A stretch of 64,000 bases of DNA from Sulfopaludibacter sp035606355 (GTDB lineage Bacteria; Acidobacteriota; Terriglobia; Bryobacterales; Bryobacteraceae), in the NCBI GenBank assembly GCA_035606355.1, contig DATNFO010000008.1, positions 62,001 to 126,000 of the forward strand. The letters are read 5' to 3'. This document shows positions 18,164 to 27,712 of this stretch, piece after piece (positions within the stretch are counted from its first letter, which is position 1; each line of letters begins with the position of its first letter). Under the pieces are notes generated by a model. It was not told where the DNA came from and did no database searches. It worked only from the letters and a program-made list of their open reading frames with translations. The translations under genes and the position numbers were made by a program.

Positions 18164-21100
18164 ATGCTCACTTACTCGCGTGCCGCGCGCCTTGCGGCGA
18201 CGGTTCTTCTCATGTGTGCCGCCGCTGCTGCGCAGAAGACCAGCGGTGAAATCAGGGGCAACGTCCAGGACCCTGCGAACGCCTTCATACCGCACGCCAA
18301 ATTGACGGCGAAGGATACAGCGACCGGCCTTGCCTTCAGTACCGTCTCGGCGGCCGATGGCTCTTACGTCATCCCCAACCTGCAACCCGGCAAATACTCG
18401 GTCACCATTACGGCCACCGGCTTTCAGACTGCCGTTCTCGATAACGTCATCGTGGAAACCGGACGCGACACCGAAGTCCCTGTGAAACTCACCGTCGGCT
18501 CCGTCACCGAGACGGTGGAAGTCACCAGTTCCGCCGTCGCGCTGGAGACCACATCCAACCAGGTTGCCACCACCGTTCGCAACGACTACATCAAGGATCT
18601 GCCGATCGACGGCCGCGACGTGCTTCAGTTCGCCACCTTGACTGCGGGCTACACCGCGGGAACGTTCAACGGCCTGTTCCAGGGCGCTTTGAACGTGAGT
18701 CTCGACGGCACCAACGTCGGCGATACGCGCTACAAGAGCACGAACGGCTTCGCGTCGCTGGTGCCCCTGCGGTTGGACGCCATCGAAGAGGTCACCGTAT
18801 CGAGCTCCGGCCTGGAAGCCAATGCGGCCGCGGGCGGCGCAATGGCCATTCAGTTCACCACGCGCCGCGGCACCAGTCATTTTCACGGCAGCGCCTTCGA
18901 AGAGGTCCGCAATGATGCCTTCAACGCCACGGACTTTTTCACGAACATGCGTGGCTTGCCCAAGCCGCAGCAGCGGCTGAACGATTTCGGCGCCAGCCTC
19001 GGTGGTCCGCTCAAACTGCCCTTCGGCATCCTCCGCAACAAGCTGTTTTTCTTTGTGAACTATGAGGACGCGCCGGTTCCGGGCGCGAATACCAAGACTG
19101 CCACCGTGCTTCTGCCCGGCGCACAGGCGGGCGACTATACATATCGCGGAACGGATGGCGCGCCGCACACCGTCAACGTGCTGTCGCTGGCCGCCTCCGC
19201 CGGATACTCCAGCGCCATCGACCCCACCGTAAAGGCGGCGCTCACTACCATCAACGGCACGCTTGCGAATGGGACCCTGCTGCCCATCAACAACAACTTC
19301 TTCCAGCAGACCATCAATTGGAAAATTCCGACCGGCTCGCGCAACGAGTACCCCACCGCGCGCCTGGACTATCAGATCACCGATAAAGTGGCGTATCACG
19401 TCGCCTGGAACCTTCGCCATTTCCACCAGGACCCCACCGGACCGTCCTATCCCGGACTGCCCGGCGCATCCGGTGAAAACAAGGAGACGCATTACTCGCT
19501 CTCTAACGGCGTGGACACCACGTTCACTCCCACCCTGTTCAACTCTTTCAAATTCGGAGTGCAGAGCAGCATTACGGGCTTGAACATTGGCAATGACATC
19601 CACCAGTGGTCGTCTCAAGGCGATCGCGCCATCACCTTCGGCAGCGGCCTTAGCCCGTTCATTCCGAACGCGCACCCGACGATCCGCGGCAATCCGGCCT
19701 TCACTTACTCGGATGAACTGAGCTGGGTCAAAGGAAAGCACACGCTGAAATTCGGCGCGGGCGGCATTTACACCCGCTTCTACGAAAATGACTATTACCA
19801 GAATGCCGGCATCCTGACTTACTCGCTGGGCGTCGCTACGAACGATCCGATTAATTCGGTGTTCGTCGCGTCAAACTTCCCGGCGATTCAGTCCACCGGC
19901 TTAGGCACGCCCGCGGCGCTCTATGCCACGCTTACCGGCCGCGTAAGTCAAATTCAGGGCTTCCAGAACATCAACGAACAAACCCGCCAGTACGAAAAAT
20001 TCGCTCCGCTTGTGTATCGCGAAAACTACTCCTCCTGGGGCGCCTACTTCCAGGATTCCTTCCGCGTCAGCCCGACTCTTACATTGAACTATGGCTTGCG
20101 CTGGGAGTTCACAGGCGTCATGAACAACACCAACAATACGTTCATGGCTCCGGTAGTGGAAGATCTGCTTGCGCCCTCGAAGGCGCCGTTCCAGCCGGGC
20201 GTCTTCGCGGACATCAATCATGTTCCGGCCATCGCGCAGCGCTCCATTACGTACGCGCCGGACCATATCAATCCCGCGCCGAACTTCGGCTTCGCCTGGA
20301 ACCCGCATGTGAGCAGCGGCCTCATGGGTAAGTTGATGGGCGGGAGTCGGACCGTCGTCCGCGGCAGCTACGGGATCGCTTACTTCGATGAAGGCCTGAA
20401 CGGGTATTACTGGTCTAACACCAACGCCGGTAACTGGCAGGGCATTTCCGCGTCCCCGGGTTCGGAATTTCCGGCCGGCGCACTTACTTTGCGCTCGCCC
20501 GATCCCACATTCCTGGTTGCGCCGGCGAAGTTCAATCCGCCGTTCACCGAATACCAGTTTGTCTTCCAGGGCTACGATGTAAGCACCACCGCCGGCAAGT
20601 ATAACGGCCCGGGGAACCTGCCGACCATGCGCAATCCGTACGTCCAGACATGGAATATCGGAATACAGCGCGAGCTATCGAAAAATACCCTGCTCGAGGT
20701 TCGCTATGTCGGCAATAAGACGACGCATAAGTGGCGCGAATACACGTTACAGGAAGTCAATATCTTCGAAAACGGCTTCCTGCAGGAGTTCCAGAATGCG
20801 CAGCACAACCTCGCGATCAATCAGGCGGCGGGCGTCAGCAGCTTCCAGAATCGCGGACTTGTCGGGCAGGTCGCCCTCCCGATCTTCGAAGCGGCGTTCG
20901 GCGCCAACGGGTCGCAGCCTGTGCTCGCGGCCGGCTCTTCGTGGACCAGCGGCACCTTCATCAACAACCTGCTCCAGGGACAGGCGGGCACGCTCGCCGC
21001 GACACTACAGGGCCGCAGCAGCCCGACTTATTATTGCCGTATGACCGGAGCCAATTTCGGTCCGTGCGCCGATCGCGGCTACACCTCGCCGACTCCCTAT

Positions 21101-21961
21101 CCGATGAACTTCTGGGTGCCGAATCCCTACGTCGCGCAGAACGATAACACGAACGATAACTCCTGGGGTAATTACAACAGCCTTCAGGCGGAGTTGCATC
21201 ACCGCTTGCGCGGCGGAATGACTTTCACGGGAACTTACACCTGGTCGCATGCGCTCACCGATATGCCGAATCAATCGAGCGCCAGCGGCAACGTTCTGAA
21301 CTACACCACCATCCGCAGTTTCCGGCTGGATAAAGCGCCCCTGAGTAACGATCGCCGCCATGCGTTCCGGCTGTACGGGACATACGATCTGCCCTTCGGA
21401 AGGGGCCGCCGTTGGGCGATCTCCAATGGCATTCTGGACCGTATCATCGGCGGCTGGCAGATCGGATCGATCGCGACGGTGGTCTCCGGCGCGGAGAACC
21501 TTCTTACCAGCGGATATCGCACCTTCAACAACATCGGCGATGGCGGCGTGGCGCTCAACGGACTGACTGTGGATCAGTTCCGCGGCATGGTGTTGGAGGC
21601 GCCGCGCAACAACCCGGCGGGGCAATTCTCGCTCACGCGCGTCGATCCGTCGCTGTTGAATCCGGACGGCACGGCCAATAGCAAGTACTTCGCGCCGTGG
21701 ACCACGCCCGGAACGATCGGTGACCGCATTTATATGCCGGGCGCATGGTTCTGGAGCCTGAACGGGTCGGTGAATAAGGACGTCCGCATCAGGGAAGGTC
21801 TGCGCTTCACGCTGCAGGCCGAATTCCTGAACGTCTTCAACCACCCGGAATTCGATCTGCCGAACATGACTCCCACCAGCTCGACTTTCGGCCAGGTGAC
21901 CAGCGTAATGGGCGGCAACGCCCCGCGAAACATCCAGCTCCGCGGCTATCTGCGCTGGTAG
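18164..21961 (+). CDS. Oar-like TonB-dependent receptor with N-terminal carboxypeptidase-regulatory-like domain
   Basis: The protein has 1265 residues. It has a signal peptide, then a CarboxypepD_reg-like beta-sandwich (about 25-110: GEIRGNVQDPANAFIPHAKL, DGSYVIPNLQPGKYSVTI), then a plug domain (DLPIDGRDVLQFATLTAGY) and an outer-membrane barrel ending in an aromatic-terminated strand (RGYLRW). The start ATG has GGAGGG 6 bp upstream; an upstream in-frame start would run through the promoter. Oar-like receptors of this size are multiplied in Acidobacteriota and are thought to import large substrates or secrete proteins. Ligand unknown. It ends one base before the convergent TPR gene. Confidence 0.92.
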   Translation: MLTYSRAARLAATVLLMCAAAAAQKTSGEIRGNVQDPANAFIPHAKLTAKDTATGLAFSTVSAADGSYVIPNLQPGKYSVTITATGFQTAVLDNVIVETGRDTEVPVKLTVGSVTETVEVTSSAVALETTSNQVATTVRNDYIKDLPIDGRDVLQFATLTAGYTAGTFNGLFQGALNVSLDGTNVGDTRYKSTNGFASLVPLRLDAIEEVTVSSSGLEANAAAGGAMAIQFTTRRGTSHFHGSAFEEVRNDAFNATDFFTNMRGLPKPQQRLNDFGASLGGPLKLPFGILRNKLFFFVNYEDAPVPGANTKTATVLLPGAQAGDYTYRGTDGAPHTVNVLSLAASAGYSSAIDPTVKAALTTINGTLANGTLLPINNNFFQQTINWKIPTGSRNEYPTARLDYQITDKVAYHVAWNLRHFHQDPTGPSYPGLPGASGENKETHYSLSNGVDTTFTPTLFNSFKFGVQSSITGLNIGNDIHQWSSQGDRAITFGSGLSPFIPNAHPTIRGNPAFTYSDELSWVKGKHTLKFGAGGIYTRFYENDYYQNAGILTYSLGVATNDPINSVFVASNFPAIQSTGLGTPAALYATLTGRVSQIQGFQNINEQTRQYEKFAPLVYRENYSSWGAYFQDSFRVSPTLTLNYGLRWEFTGVMNNTNNTFMAPVVEDLLAPSKAPFQPGVFADINHVPAIAQRSITYAPDHINPAPNFGFAWNPHVSSGLMGKLMGGSRTVVRGSYGIAYFDEGLNGYYWSNTNAGNWQGISASPGSEFPAGALTLRSPDPTFLVAPAKFNPPFTEYQFVFQGYDVSTTAGKYNGPGNLPTMRNPYVQTWNIGIQRELSKNTLLEVRYVGNKTTHKWREYTLQEVNIFENGFLQEFQNAQHNLAINQAAGVSSFQNRGLVGQVALPIFEAAFGANGSQPVLAAGSSWTSGTFINNLLQGQAGTLAATLQGRSSPTYYCRMTGANFGPCADRGYTSPTPYPMNFWVPNPYVAQNDNTNDNSWGNYNSLQAELHHRLRGGMTFTGTYTWSHALTDMPNQSSASGNVLNYTTIRSFRLDKAPLSNDRRHAFRLYGTYDLPFGRGRRWAISNGILDRIIGGWQIGSIATVVSGAENLLTSGYRTFNNIGDGGVALNGLTVDQFRGMVLEAPRNNPAGQFSLTRVDPSLLNPDGTANSKYFAPWTTPGTIGDRIYMPGAWFWSLNGSVNKDVRIREGLRFTLQAEFLNVFNHPEFDLPNMTPTSSTFGQVTSVMGGNAPRNIQLRGYLRW

Positions 21962-24025
21962 CTACCTGCCTTCTTTCGCGAGTTTCGCCTGCGCCTCGTC
22001 CAGCTTGCGAGTGACCTTGGCCATCTCTTCGGAATCGACTTCCGTAGGCGCCTGCTTCTTGAACTCGGACACGCTGGCCTGCCATTGCGTAATCGCGTCT
22101 TTCGTGCGGCCCATCTTCGCGTAGACGTCGCCGAGATGGTCGTGCACCGTCGGATCGGGCATCTGCTGAATGGCGCGGATCAACAGCGGCTCCGCTTCGC
22201 TATATTTGCCCTGCCGGTAGTAGACCCACGCCAGACTGTCGAGGTACGCGCCGTTCTCCGGATCGAGCTCAACGGCGCGCTGAAGCATTTTCGCGGCTTC
22301 TTCCAGCCGGACATTGCGATCCGCCAGCATGTAGCCAAGGTAGTTGAGCGCGTTCGGCGAATCGGGATCCACCTCCAGCACCTTTTTGAACTCGGCTTCC
22401 GCGGCATCGAACTTCTTTTGCCGCTCGAACATAGAGCCGCGCATGAAGTAAACCGCCGACTTTTCCTTGTCGTTCGCGCTGAGCTTCTCGGCTTCGTCCA
22501 GCGCCTTGCCCATTTCCGCCCAGCGCTTGCCCTTCTCATACGTCTGCGCGATCTCCAGGTACATGGTGCGATCAATCGCGTGTGCCTCTTCGCCTGTCTT
22601 TCCCGAAGTGCCGACCAGCGTCTTCATTTCGGCGGCTGCCTGCTCCACCTTGCCCTGATCGGCAAGCACCTGCGCGTGCTCCACAGCCAGCATCCGGGCG
22701 GCCTTGGGATATTTCTTCTGCGCCGATTCGGCTTCCCGCATAGCCTCCGCGTAATCCTTCCCTGCGCGATATGCGTCGATGATCGCGACCTCGGCGTCCG
22801 GGCCGGCATCGGGATCGAGCGTGATCATCTGCTTGAACGTATCGACGGCTTGCGGATACTGTTCGGTAGCCACATAGTCGGCGCCCAGTTGGCGCAGGAA
22901 CAGCAGGCGGTTGTTGCGCTCGAATTCGGAGTAGGTGCGCTTGGCCGTACTGTCCAGCAGCGCTTTCAGCACCGTGATCGCCTCGGCGCGCTTGCCTTCG
23001 CGCTCCAGCAGGCCGGCCTCGTCATACCGTACCGCCAGATTATCGGGCTGCATCTGTTTCGCTTTGTTCAGTGCGGCGCGGGCCTTTCCGAGGTCGCGCG
23101 ACATGTAAATCTCGGCCAGCTTGAGCTGATATTCGGGATTCTGCGCATCCGCCGCGGCCAATTCGGTATATAGGTGCAGCGCCTCATCCAGTTGATTGCT
23201 TTGCAGCAGATCTTTCGCGAGCTCGCTCGCCATTTGTTCATTGTTCTCGCCGCCGCCCATGCTGAGCGCGCGCTTGAGAACGTCGGCCGCTTCCTTCGGC
23301 TGCTGCAGATCCTCATACGCCTTCGCGAGCGCGGCCAGCGTGCGCTCGTTCGGGTTCTTGTCCGTGATCGCCTTCAGCTTTTCGATAGCCTGCTTGGTAT
23401 CGCCGAGGTCGAGATAGAGCAGCGCCAGTCCGGTAAGCGCATCCTGATTCTCCGGATCGATCTTGATCGCCGCGTTGAACGCCTTCTCCGCTTCCGGCGA
23501 ATTGTGGGCGTACCCGTACAGCCGCCCGAGCGTCACCCAACTGTCGGCGTCCTTCGGATCCTTCTCAGTGATCTTCTGGTACTGCTCCGTCGCCTGCTTG
23601 AGGAAGTTCTCGTCGATCCGCCCCGTCTGCGTGTTCCCGATCATCCGCGTATAGATGCGGCCCAGCATGCGGCGCGCCGCCAGATTGTCGGGATTCTGCT
23701 TCAGCATATCCTGCGCCTGGTTCATGGCGTCGCGCAGCCTGCCGCTCTGTATGTAGAGGTCCGTAAGTTCTTCGAAGATGATGCCGGCGTTCGGATCCAG
23801 CTTGAGCGCTTCCTGGTAATGCTGAATCGCTTTATTGATATCTTCGCGGCTGCCTTCGGCCTGCCCCAGTTCGTTGTACAGGCGGCCCATGGCAAAGTGG
23901 TAATAGGCCGACGCTTGATCGGATTCCGGCGCTTTTTGCGCCGCAGTCTGGGAACTGGGTGCCTGCCCAAAGCAGGCGACGGAAATGGCAGTAGCGAGGA
24001 GAAGCGCTTTGACGGAGCGAATCAT
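21962..24025 (-). CDS. secreted/periplasmic TPR-repeat protein
   Basis: The protein has 687 residues. A signal peptide (MIRSVKALLLATAISVACFGQ) is followed by about 14-16 TPR units, for example AYYHFAMGRLYNELGQAEGS, AIQHYQEALKLDP, AEKAFNAAIKIDPENQDAL and AEAEFKKVLEVDPDSPNALN. TPR solenoids bind proteins; here it would act in the periplasm, or be attached to the outer membrane, as an assembly scaffold. No enzymatic domain is seen. It is convergent with the TonB receptor gene and divergent from miaA. Confidence 0.88.
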   Translation of the reverse strand: MIRSVKALLLATAISVACFGQAPSSQTAAQKAPESDQASAYYHFAMGRLYNELGQAEGSREDINKAIQHYQEALKLDPNAGIIFEELTDLYIQSGRLRDAMNQAQDMLKQNPDNLAARRMLGRIYTRMIGNTQTGRIDENFLKQATEQYQKITEKDPKDADSWVTLGRLYGYAHNSPEAEKAFNAAIKIDPENQDALTGLALLYLDLGDTKQAIEKLKAITDKNPNERTLAALAKAYEDLQQPKEAADVLKRALSMGGGENNEQMASELAKDLLQSNQLDEALHLYTELAAADAQNPEYQLKLAEIYMSRDLGKARAALNKAKQMQPDNLAVRYDEAGLLEREGKRAEAITVLKALLDSTAKRTYSEFERNNRLLFLRQLGADYVATEQYPQAVDTFKQMITLDPDAGPDAEVAIIDAYRAGKDYAEAMREAESAQKKYPKAARMLAVEHAQVLADQGKVEQAAAEMKTLVGTSGKTGEEAHAIDRTMYLEIAQTYEKGKRWAEMGKALDEAEKLSANDKEKSAVYFMRGSMFERQKKFDAAEAEFKKVLEVDPDSPNALNYLGYMLADRNVRLEEAAKMLQRAVELDPENGAYLDSLAWVYYRQGKYSEAEPLLIRAIQQMPDPTVHDHLGDVYAKMGRTKDAITQWQASVSEFKKQAPTEVDSEEMAKVTRKLDEAQAKLAKEGR

Positions 24026-24139
24026 GAAGTGTTTACTTTCTTTCGACCGGATGGCGGGCCCAAGAGGTCGAAAATCTCATTTTCATTGTATACCGGGGTG
24101 TCGGCGCAATCCCTCTCTCTTGGCCCGGACCGTGGCGCG

Positions 24140-25093
24140 ATGGACCCTGTAGCCCCTGACGCACCCGCGCGCCCTTTGGTTGCGGTTGCCGGGCCCACGG
24201 GCTCCGGAAAAAGCGATCTGGCCCTGTTTTTGGCCGAACACCTCAACGGCGAGGTGGTCAATTGCGACTCGCTCCAGGTGTTCCGCCACTTCGATATCGG
24301 TACCGCGAAGCTGCCCGTCGAAGAACGCCGCGGTATTCCGCACCACCTGATCGATATTGCCGATCCTGACGAATTGTTCACCGCCGGCGATTACGCGCGG
24401 CGTGCTCGTGAGACCCTTGCCGGTATATCGGCGCGCGGCAAACTTCCCGTCATCGCCGGCGGAACCGGTTTTTACCTCCGTGCTTTGTTGGACGGACTAT
24501 TCTCCGGTCCGTCACGCGACGAAGCGTTGCGCGACCGGTTGGCCGCCCGGGAAGCGCGCAAGCCGGGCTCGCTGCACGTCCTGCTTCGGCGCTTCGATGT
24601 GCGCACGGCGGCGCGCATTCACCCCAACGACGTCCCAAAGGTCACGCGCGCTCTCGAAGTGTGCCTGCTCACGCGCCGTCCCGCTGCCGAGTTGTTCGCC
24701 GAAGGCCGCGACGCCCTGCAGGGATACCGTACGGTGAAGATCGGGCTGTTCCCCGACCGTGACGAACTATACCCGCGCCTCGACGAACGCTGCGCCGCAA
24801 TGTTCGAACACGGCTTGATCGACGAGGTCCGGCATATTCTGTCGCTGGGTTTTGCGCCAACCTGCAAGCCGTTCGAATCGCACGGGTATAAGCAGGCGCT
24901 GCAGTTGATCAATGGCGAGTTATCGCCGCGCGATGCCGTTTTCTATGCGCAGCGAAACACGCGCAACTATGCCAAACGGCAAATCACCTGGTTCCGCAGA
25001 GAGCCAAACCTGCATTGGGTGCGCGATTTTGGGAATACACCGTCCGCTAGAGAGAAAGCTCTCGAGATCGCAAAAACCGCGGAACGTTTTTAG
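24140..25093 (+). CDS. miaA: tRNA dimethylallyltransferase
   Basis: The 317-residue protein transfers a dimethylallyl group to A37 of tRNAs that read U-starting codons. Walker A is GPTGSGKS (18-25), followed by NCDSLQVFRHFDIGTAK, PHHLIDIADP, the substrate motif AGGTGFYLRALL, and ESHGYKQAL near the end. The ATG at 24140 is chosen because the conserved fold begins a few residues later; the open frame upstream is antisense to the TPR gene and not coding. Neighbours give no functional link (hfq is not adjacent). Confidence 0.95.
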   Translation: MDPVAPDAPARPLVAVAGPTGSGKSDLALFLAEHLNGEVVNCDSLQVFRHFDIGTAKLPVEERRGIPHHLIDIADPDELFTAGDYARRARETLAGISARGKLPVIAGGTGFYLRALLDGLFSGPSRDEALRDRLAAREARKPGSLHVLLRRFDVRTAARIHPNDVPKVTRALEVCLLTRRPAAELFAEGRDALQGYRTVKIGLFPDRDELYPRLDERCAAMFEHGLIDEVRHILSLGFAPTCKPFESHGYKQALQLINGELSPRDAVFYAQRNTRNYAKRQITWFRREPNLHWVRDFGNTPSAREKALEIAKTAERF

Positions 25094-25172
25094 AGTTCGC
25101 TCGTAATATCCAGTAACGACAGCCTCGAATGGTAAGTCGCTAAAACAAATAAAGAGTTGTGGGGAGAAATGT

Positions 25173-25505
25173 ATGAATAGCAAATTTATGCTCGGTTTTG
25201 CCGCGCTCGCCCTCGGGGTGGTTGCCAGCGCGAAGACTTACAACATCACGCTCGAAAAATCCGAAGCGGGCACCACGGAGCTCTCCGCGGGCTCGTACCG
25301 GCTGGACGTGAATGGCGATAAAGCAGTCATCAGCAAGGGCAAAGTGAGCGCCGAGAATCCCGTGAAGGTGGAAACGGTCGATCGCAGGTACGACAACACC
25401 ACGGTCAAGTACGCCACCGACGGTGGCAAAATGCGCATTCAGGAGATCCGCATTGGCGGAACGAAAACCAAGCTCGTCTTCACCGAAGCGACCCCGCTGC
25501 CGTAG
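25173..25505 (+). CDS. small secreted protein, function unknown
   Basis: The protein has 110 residues. A signal peptide (MNSKFMLGFAALALGVVASA) is followed by a short beta-rich domain with YNITLEKSEAGTTELSAG, YRLDVNGDKAVI, and IQEIRIGGTKTKLVF. A strong SD (GGGGAG) precedes the ATG. I do not recognise the family; similar short beta-strand proteins are common in Acidobacteriota exoproteomes. The next gene begins 40 bp downstream on the same strand. Confidence 0.75.
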   Translation: MNSKFMLGFAALALGVVASAKTYNITLEKSEAGTTELSAGSYRLDVNGDKAVISKGKVSAENPVKVETVDRRYDNTTVKYATDGGKMRIQEIRIGGTKTKLVFTEATPLP

Positions 25506-25545
25506 AACTCCGGCGGGGCATTGGCTTGTGCCACACTAAAAGCGA

Positions 25546-26709
25546 ATGCCCCGTTTCCTCCCTGTACTGCTGCTGGTGTGTGCGTCTTTGCGCGCGCAAA
25601 CCGCGGTGGTTCTTCCCTTCTTCAATCACTCGGACAGCACGAACCTGGACTGGATCGGCGAGAGCATCTCGGAAAGCGTTCGCGATTCTCTGGTCAGCGA
25701 AGGTCTGCTGGTTCTGAATCGCGAAGACCGTTTGGAGGCTTATCGCCGGCAGTCCCTGCGGCCCGGCGCCGAGTTGACGCACGCATCGGTGATAAAAATC
25801 GGGCAGGCACTGGACGCGTCGACAGTGGTCTACGGCTCTTTCGAGGTCACCGCCGAGCCGGGCAAGGAACCACTGAAGAGTTCGCTGCGCATCGACGCGC
25901 GCATTGTGGATCTGAAGAATTTGTCGCAGAGCACACCGCTCACCGAAACCGGCGTGCTGGAAGATTTGGCCGCGCTCGAAGCGCACCTGGGCTGGCAAGT
26001 GTTGCAACAACTCGCCCCCAAAACAGCTTCCAGCGAGAAGGATTTTCTTGCGGCCCGTCCTCCTGTCCGCATTGATGCCGTGGAGAATTACGTGCGCGGA
26101 TTGCTGGCCGCGAATCCCGAACAGCGGCGCCGCTTTTTCATGCAGGCCGCGCGACTCGATGAGCACTACTCGCAACCATGTTTTCAGCTTGGCAAGGCGG
26201 CGTGGGAGCAGAAGGACTACAAGTCGGCCGCGAGCTGGCTCCAGCGGGTGGCGCGCAGCGATCCGCGCTACTTCGAAGCGCAGTTTTATCTCGGGCTGTG
26301 CCGCTATCACCAGGGGGATTTTGCCGGCGCAACACAGTCGTTTCAGACCGTCGCAGCGGCCGTGCCGTTGAATGAGGTGTACAACAACCTCGGCGCAGCA
26401 CAAGCTCGAGCAGGCCAATCCGCAGCCGCCCTGACGAGTTTCCAAAAGGCGCTCGAAGGCGACGACTCCGACCCCGACTACCATTTCAATCTGGGCTACG
26501 CCTTGTATCTCGACGGCAAATACGACCAGGCAGTATCGAGCTTCCGAGCCGTCCTGGCCCGCAACCAAACCGACACCGAAGCGACCACCCTTCTGGGACG
26601 AGCGCTCAAGAAGGAACCGGCCGTCCGAGCCGAAGCGCGCGAGCGCCTGAAAACCAACTACGAAGAGACGGCATACCGCGAACTACAGGCCGAGCTAAAG
26701 AAGAAGTAA
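25546..26709 (+). CDS. secreted TPR protein with N-terminal FlgO/CsgG-like domain
   Basis: The protein has 387 residues. After the signal peptide (MPRFLPVLLLVCASLRAQ), TAVVLPFFNHSDSTNLDWIG, ESISESVRDSLVSEGLLVLN, IGQALDASTVVYGSF and LRIDARIVDLKN resemble the lipoprotein/CsgG-type fold used in TolB-like N-terminal domains that detect or assemble at the outer membrane. From about residue 190, TPR units follow (CFQLGKAAWEQKDYKSAASW, YNNLGAAQARAGQSAAALTS). Inferred role: periplasmic scaffold. It is followed by an inverted repeat element. Confidence 0.78.
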   Translation: MPRFLPVLLLVCASLRAQTAVVLPFFNHSDSTNLDWIGESISESVRDSLVSEGLLVLNREDRLEAYRRQSLRPGAELTHASVIKIGQALDASTVVYGSFEVTAEPGKEPLKSSLRIDARIVDLKNLSQSTPLTETGVLEDLAALEAHLGWQVLQQLAPKTASSEKDFLAARPPVRIDAVENYVRGLLAANPEQRRRFFMQAARLDEHYSQPCFQLGKAAWEQKDYKSAASWLQRVARSDPRYFEAQFYLGLCRYHQGDFAGATQSFQTVAAAVPLNEVYNNLGAAQARAGQSAAALTSFQKALEGDDSDPDYHFNLGYALYLDGKYDQAVSSFRAVLARNQTDTEATTLLGRALKKEPAVRAEARERLKTNYEETAYRELQAELKKK

Positions 26710-26730
26710 TCCGTAGCGAGCTGCATCGCG

Positions 26731-26923
26731 ATTCACCACTGAGACGCAGAGGGCGCAGAGAGGACACAGAGAAAACAAACTCACACCGCCGGGAATCAAC
26801 CGGCGCAGCGGCATCGCGCTTCACTGCTCCCACTGCCTCCGTCCAAGCCGATTGCAGCGCAAGCCCCCGCGTTTTTTGTTTTCTCTGTGCCCTCTCTGCG
26901 TCCTCCGTGTCTCTGTGGTGAAT
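26731..26923. repeat. CACAGAG-type dispersed repeat, inverted pair
   Basis: Arms 26731-26776 and 26878-26923 are inverted near-copies of a unit with TTCACCAC...GAGACGCAGAGGGCGCAGAG and end in GAAAAC, separated by 101 bp. The same unit appears at 52214-52463. This element fills most of the 238-bp gap between the TPR gene and the RDD gene; nothing else is seen there. Confidence 0.8.
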
Positions 26924-26947
26924 TGACACTGCCCCAATCGACGGACC

Positions 26948-27712
26948 CTATCGGGCAGCACCGTAGATCACCCGCAACACGCTCCGCACGTATTGCTCGT
27001 CCGTGAGACCTTCCAGGGCGGCCGGCGGAAATTCTACCAGCCCACGGAAATACCCCGCCAGGTCCGCAAACAGCGCCAGTCTCGCTCGCGCATCGTAACC
27101 ATCCCGATGGGCGACCGCTTGCACGGCCATTCCTACTGCTTCCGGGTTCGCCAGCGATCGCAGCCGCGCGGCCAGATGCGGGTGCGCCGTCAGCGAGTTG
27201 TATTTGGCCGGCGCGATCTGTTCGATATCCGGCTCTTCGAACGTCCGCTCGCGCGCGACAATCGTGTTCCCTGCGATGTCGCCGAGCCTCTGGCATCGTC
27301 TTGTCGTGAGGCCGGCGATTGCTCCCACCAGGTAAAAGAAAGGCAGCCCGTCCACCAGCCGCAGTAAATTGCGCAGCACGATTTGCGGCAACTGCAATCG
27401 CAATCCCTGAGCGTCCACAACTCGCAGGTTCAGCAGCCTCTTGCCGATCGTTTGTCCGCGCCAGCGCCACTCCAACACGATGCCGTAACCCACCTGCGCG
27501 ACGAAAAAGATCACCGCTGAAAGCGCGCCCGCAATGTCGGGATTCAGGTGCGCGGCGCTCTCGCTGATCTTTCCCAGCACATAAGAGACGGTGCCGATCG
27601 CCGCCATATCCACCGCCATGGCAATCGTTCGCGCCGCCGGTGTCGCCAGCTCATACCGGAACACCACACCTTCCGGAGTTTCGATCGCCAGCGAACTTTG
27701 CCGCGTGTTCAT
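26948..27712 (-). CDS. RDD-family membrane protein, last gene of the MoxR operon
   Basis: The protein has 254 residues. The RDD domain (about 20-150) shows ATPAARTIAMAVDMAAIGTV, the membrane segment ALSAVIFFVAQVGYGIVLEW, RGQTIGKRLLNLRVVD and RLGDIAGNTIV, with the conserved Arg and Asp residues in the helices. A C-terminal cytoplasmic region of about 85 residues follows (ARLALFADLAGYFRGL) and is unlike short RDD proteins. The ATG at 27712 is chosen because it overlaps the SpoIIM stop by 4 bp (ATGA). RDD proteins are transporter-like or assembly components; role unproven. Confidence 0.85.
   Translation of the reverse strand: MNTRQSSLAIETPEGVVFRYELATPAARTIAMAVDMAAIGTVSYVLGKISESAAHLNPDIAGALSAVIFFVAQVGYGIVLEWRWRGQTIGKRLLNLRVVDAQGLRLQLPQIVLRNLLRLVDGLPFFYLVGAIAGLTTRRCQRLGDIAGNTIVARERTFEEPDIEQIAPAKYNSLTAHPHLAARLRSLANPEAVGMAVQAVAHRDGYDARARLALFADLAGYFRGLVEFPPAALEGLTDEQYVRSVLRVIYGAAR

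Noticed and set aside
23174..24139. Upstream extension of the miaA frame for about 320 codons
   Set aside because: It is antisense to the TPR gene; the miaA Walker motif begins right after ATG at 24140.
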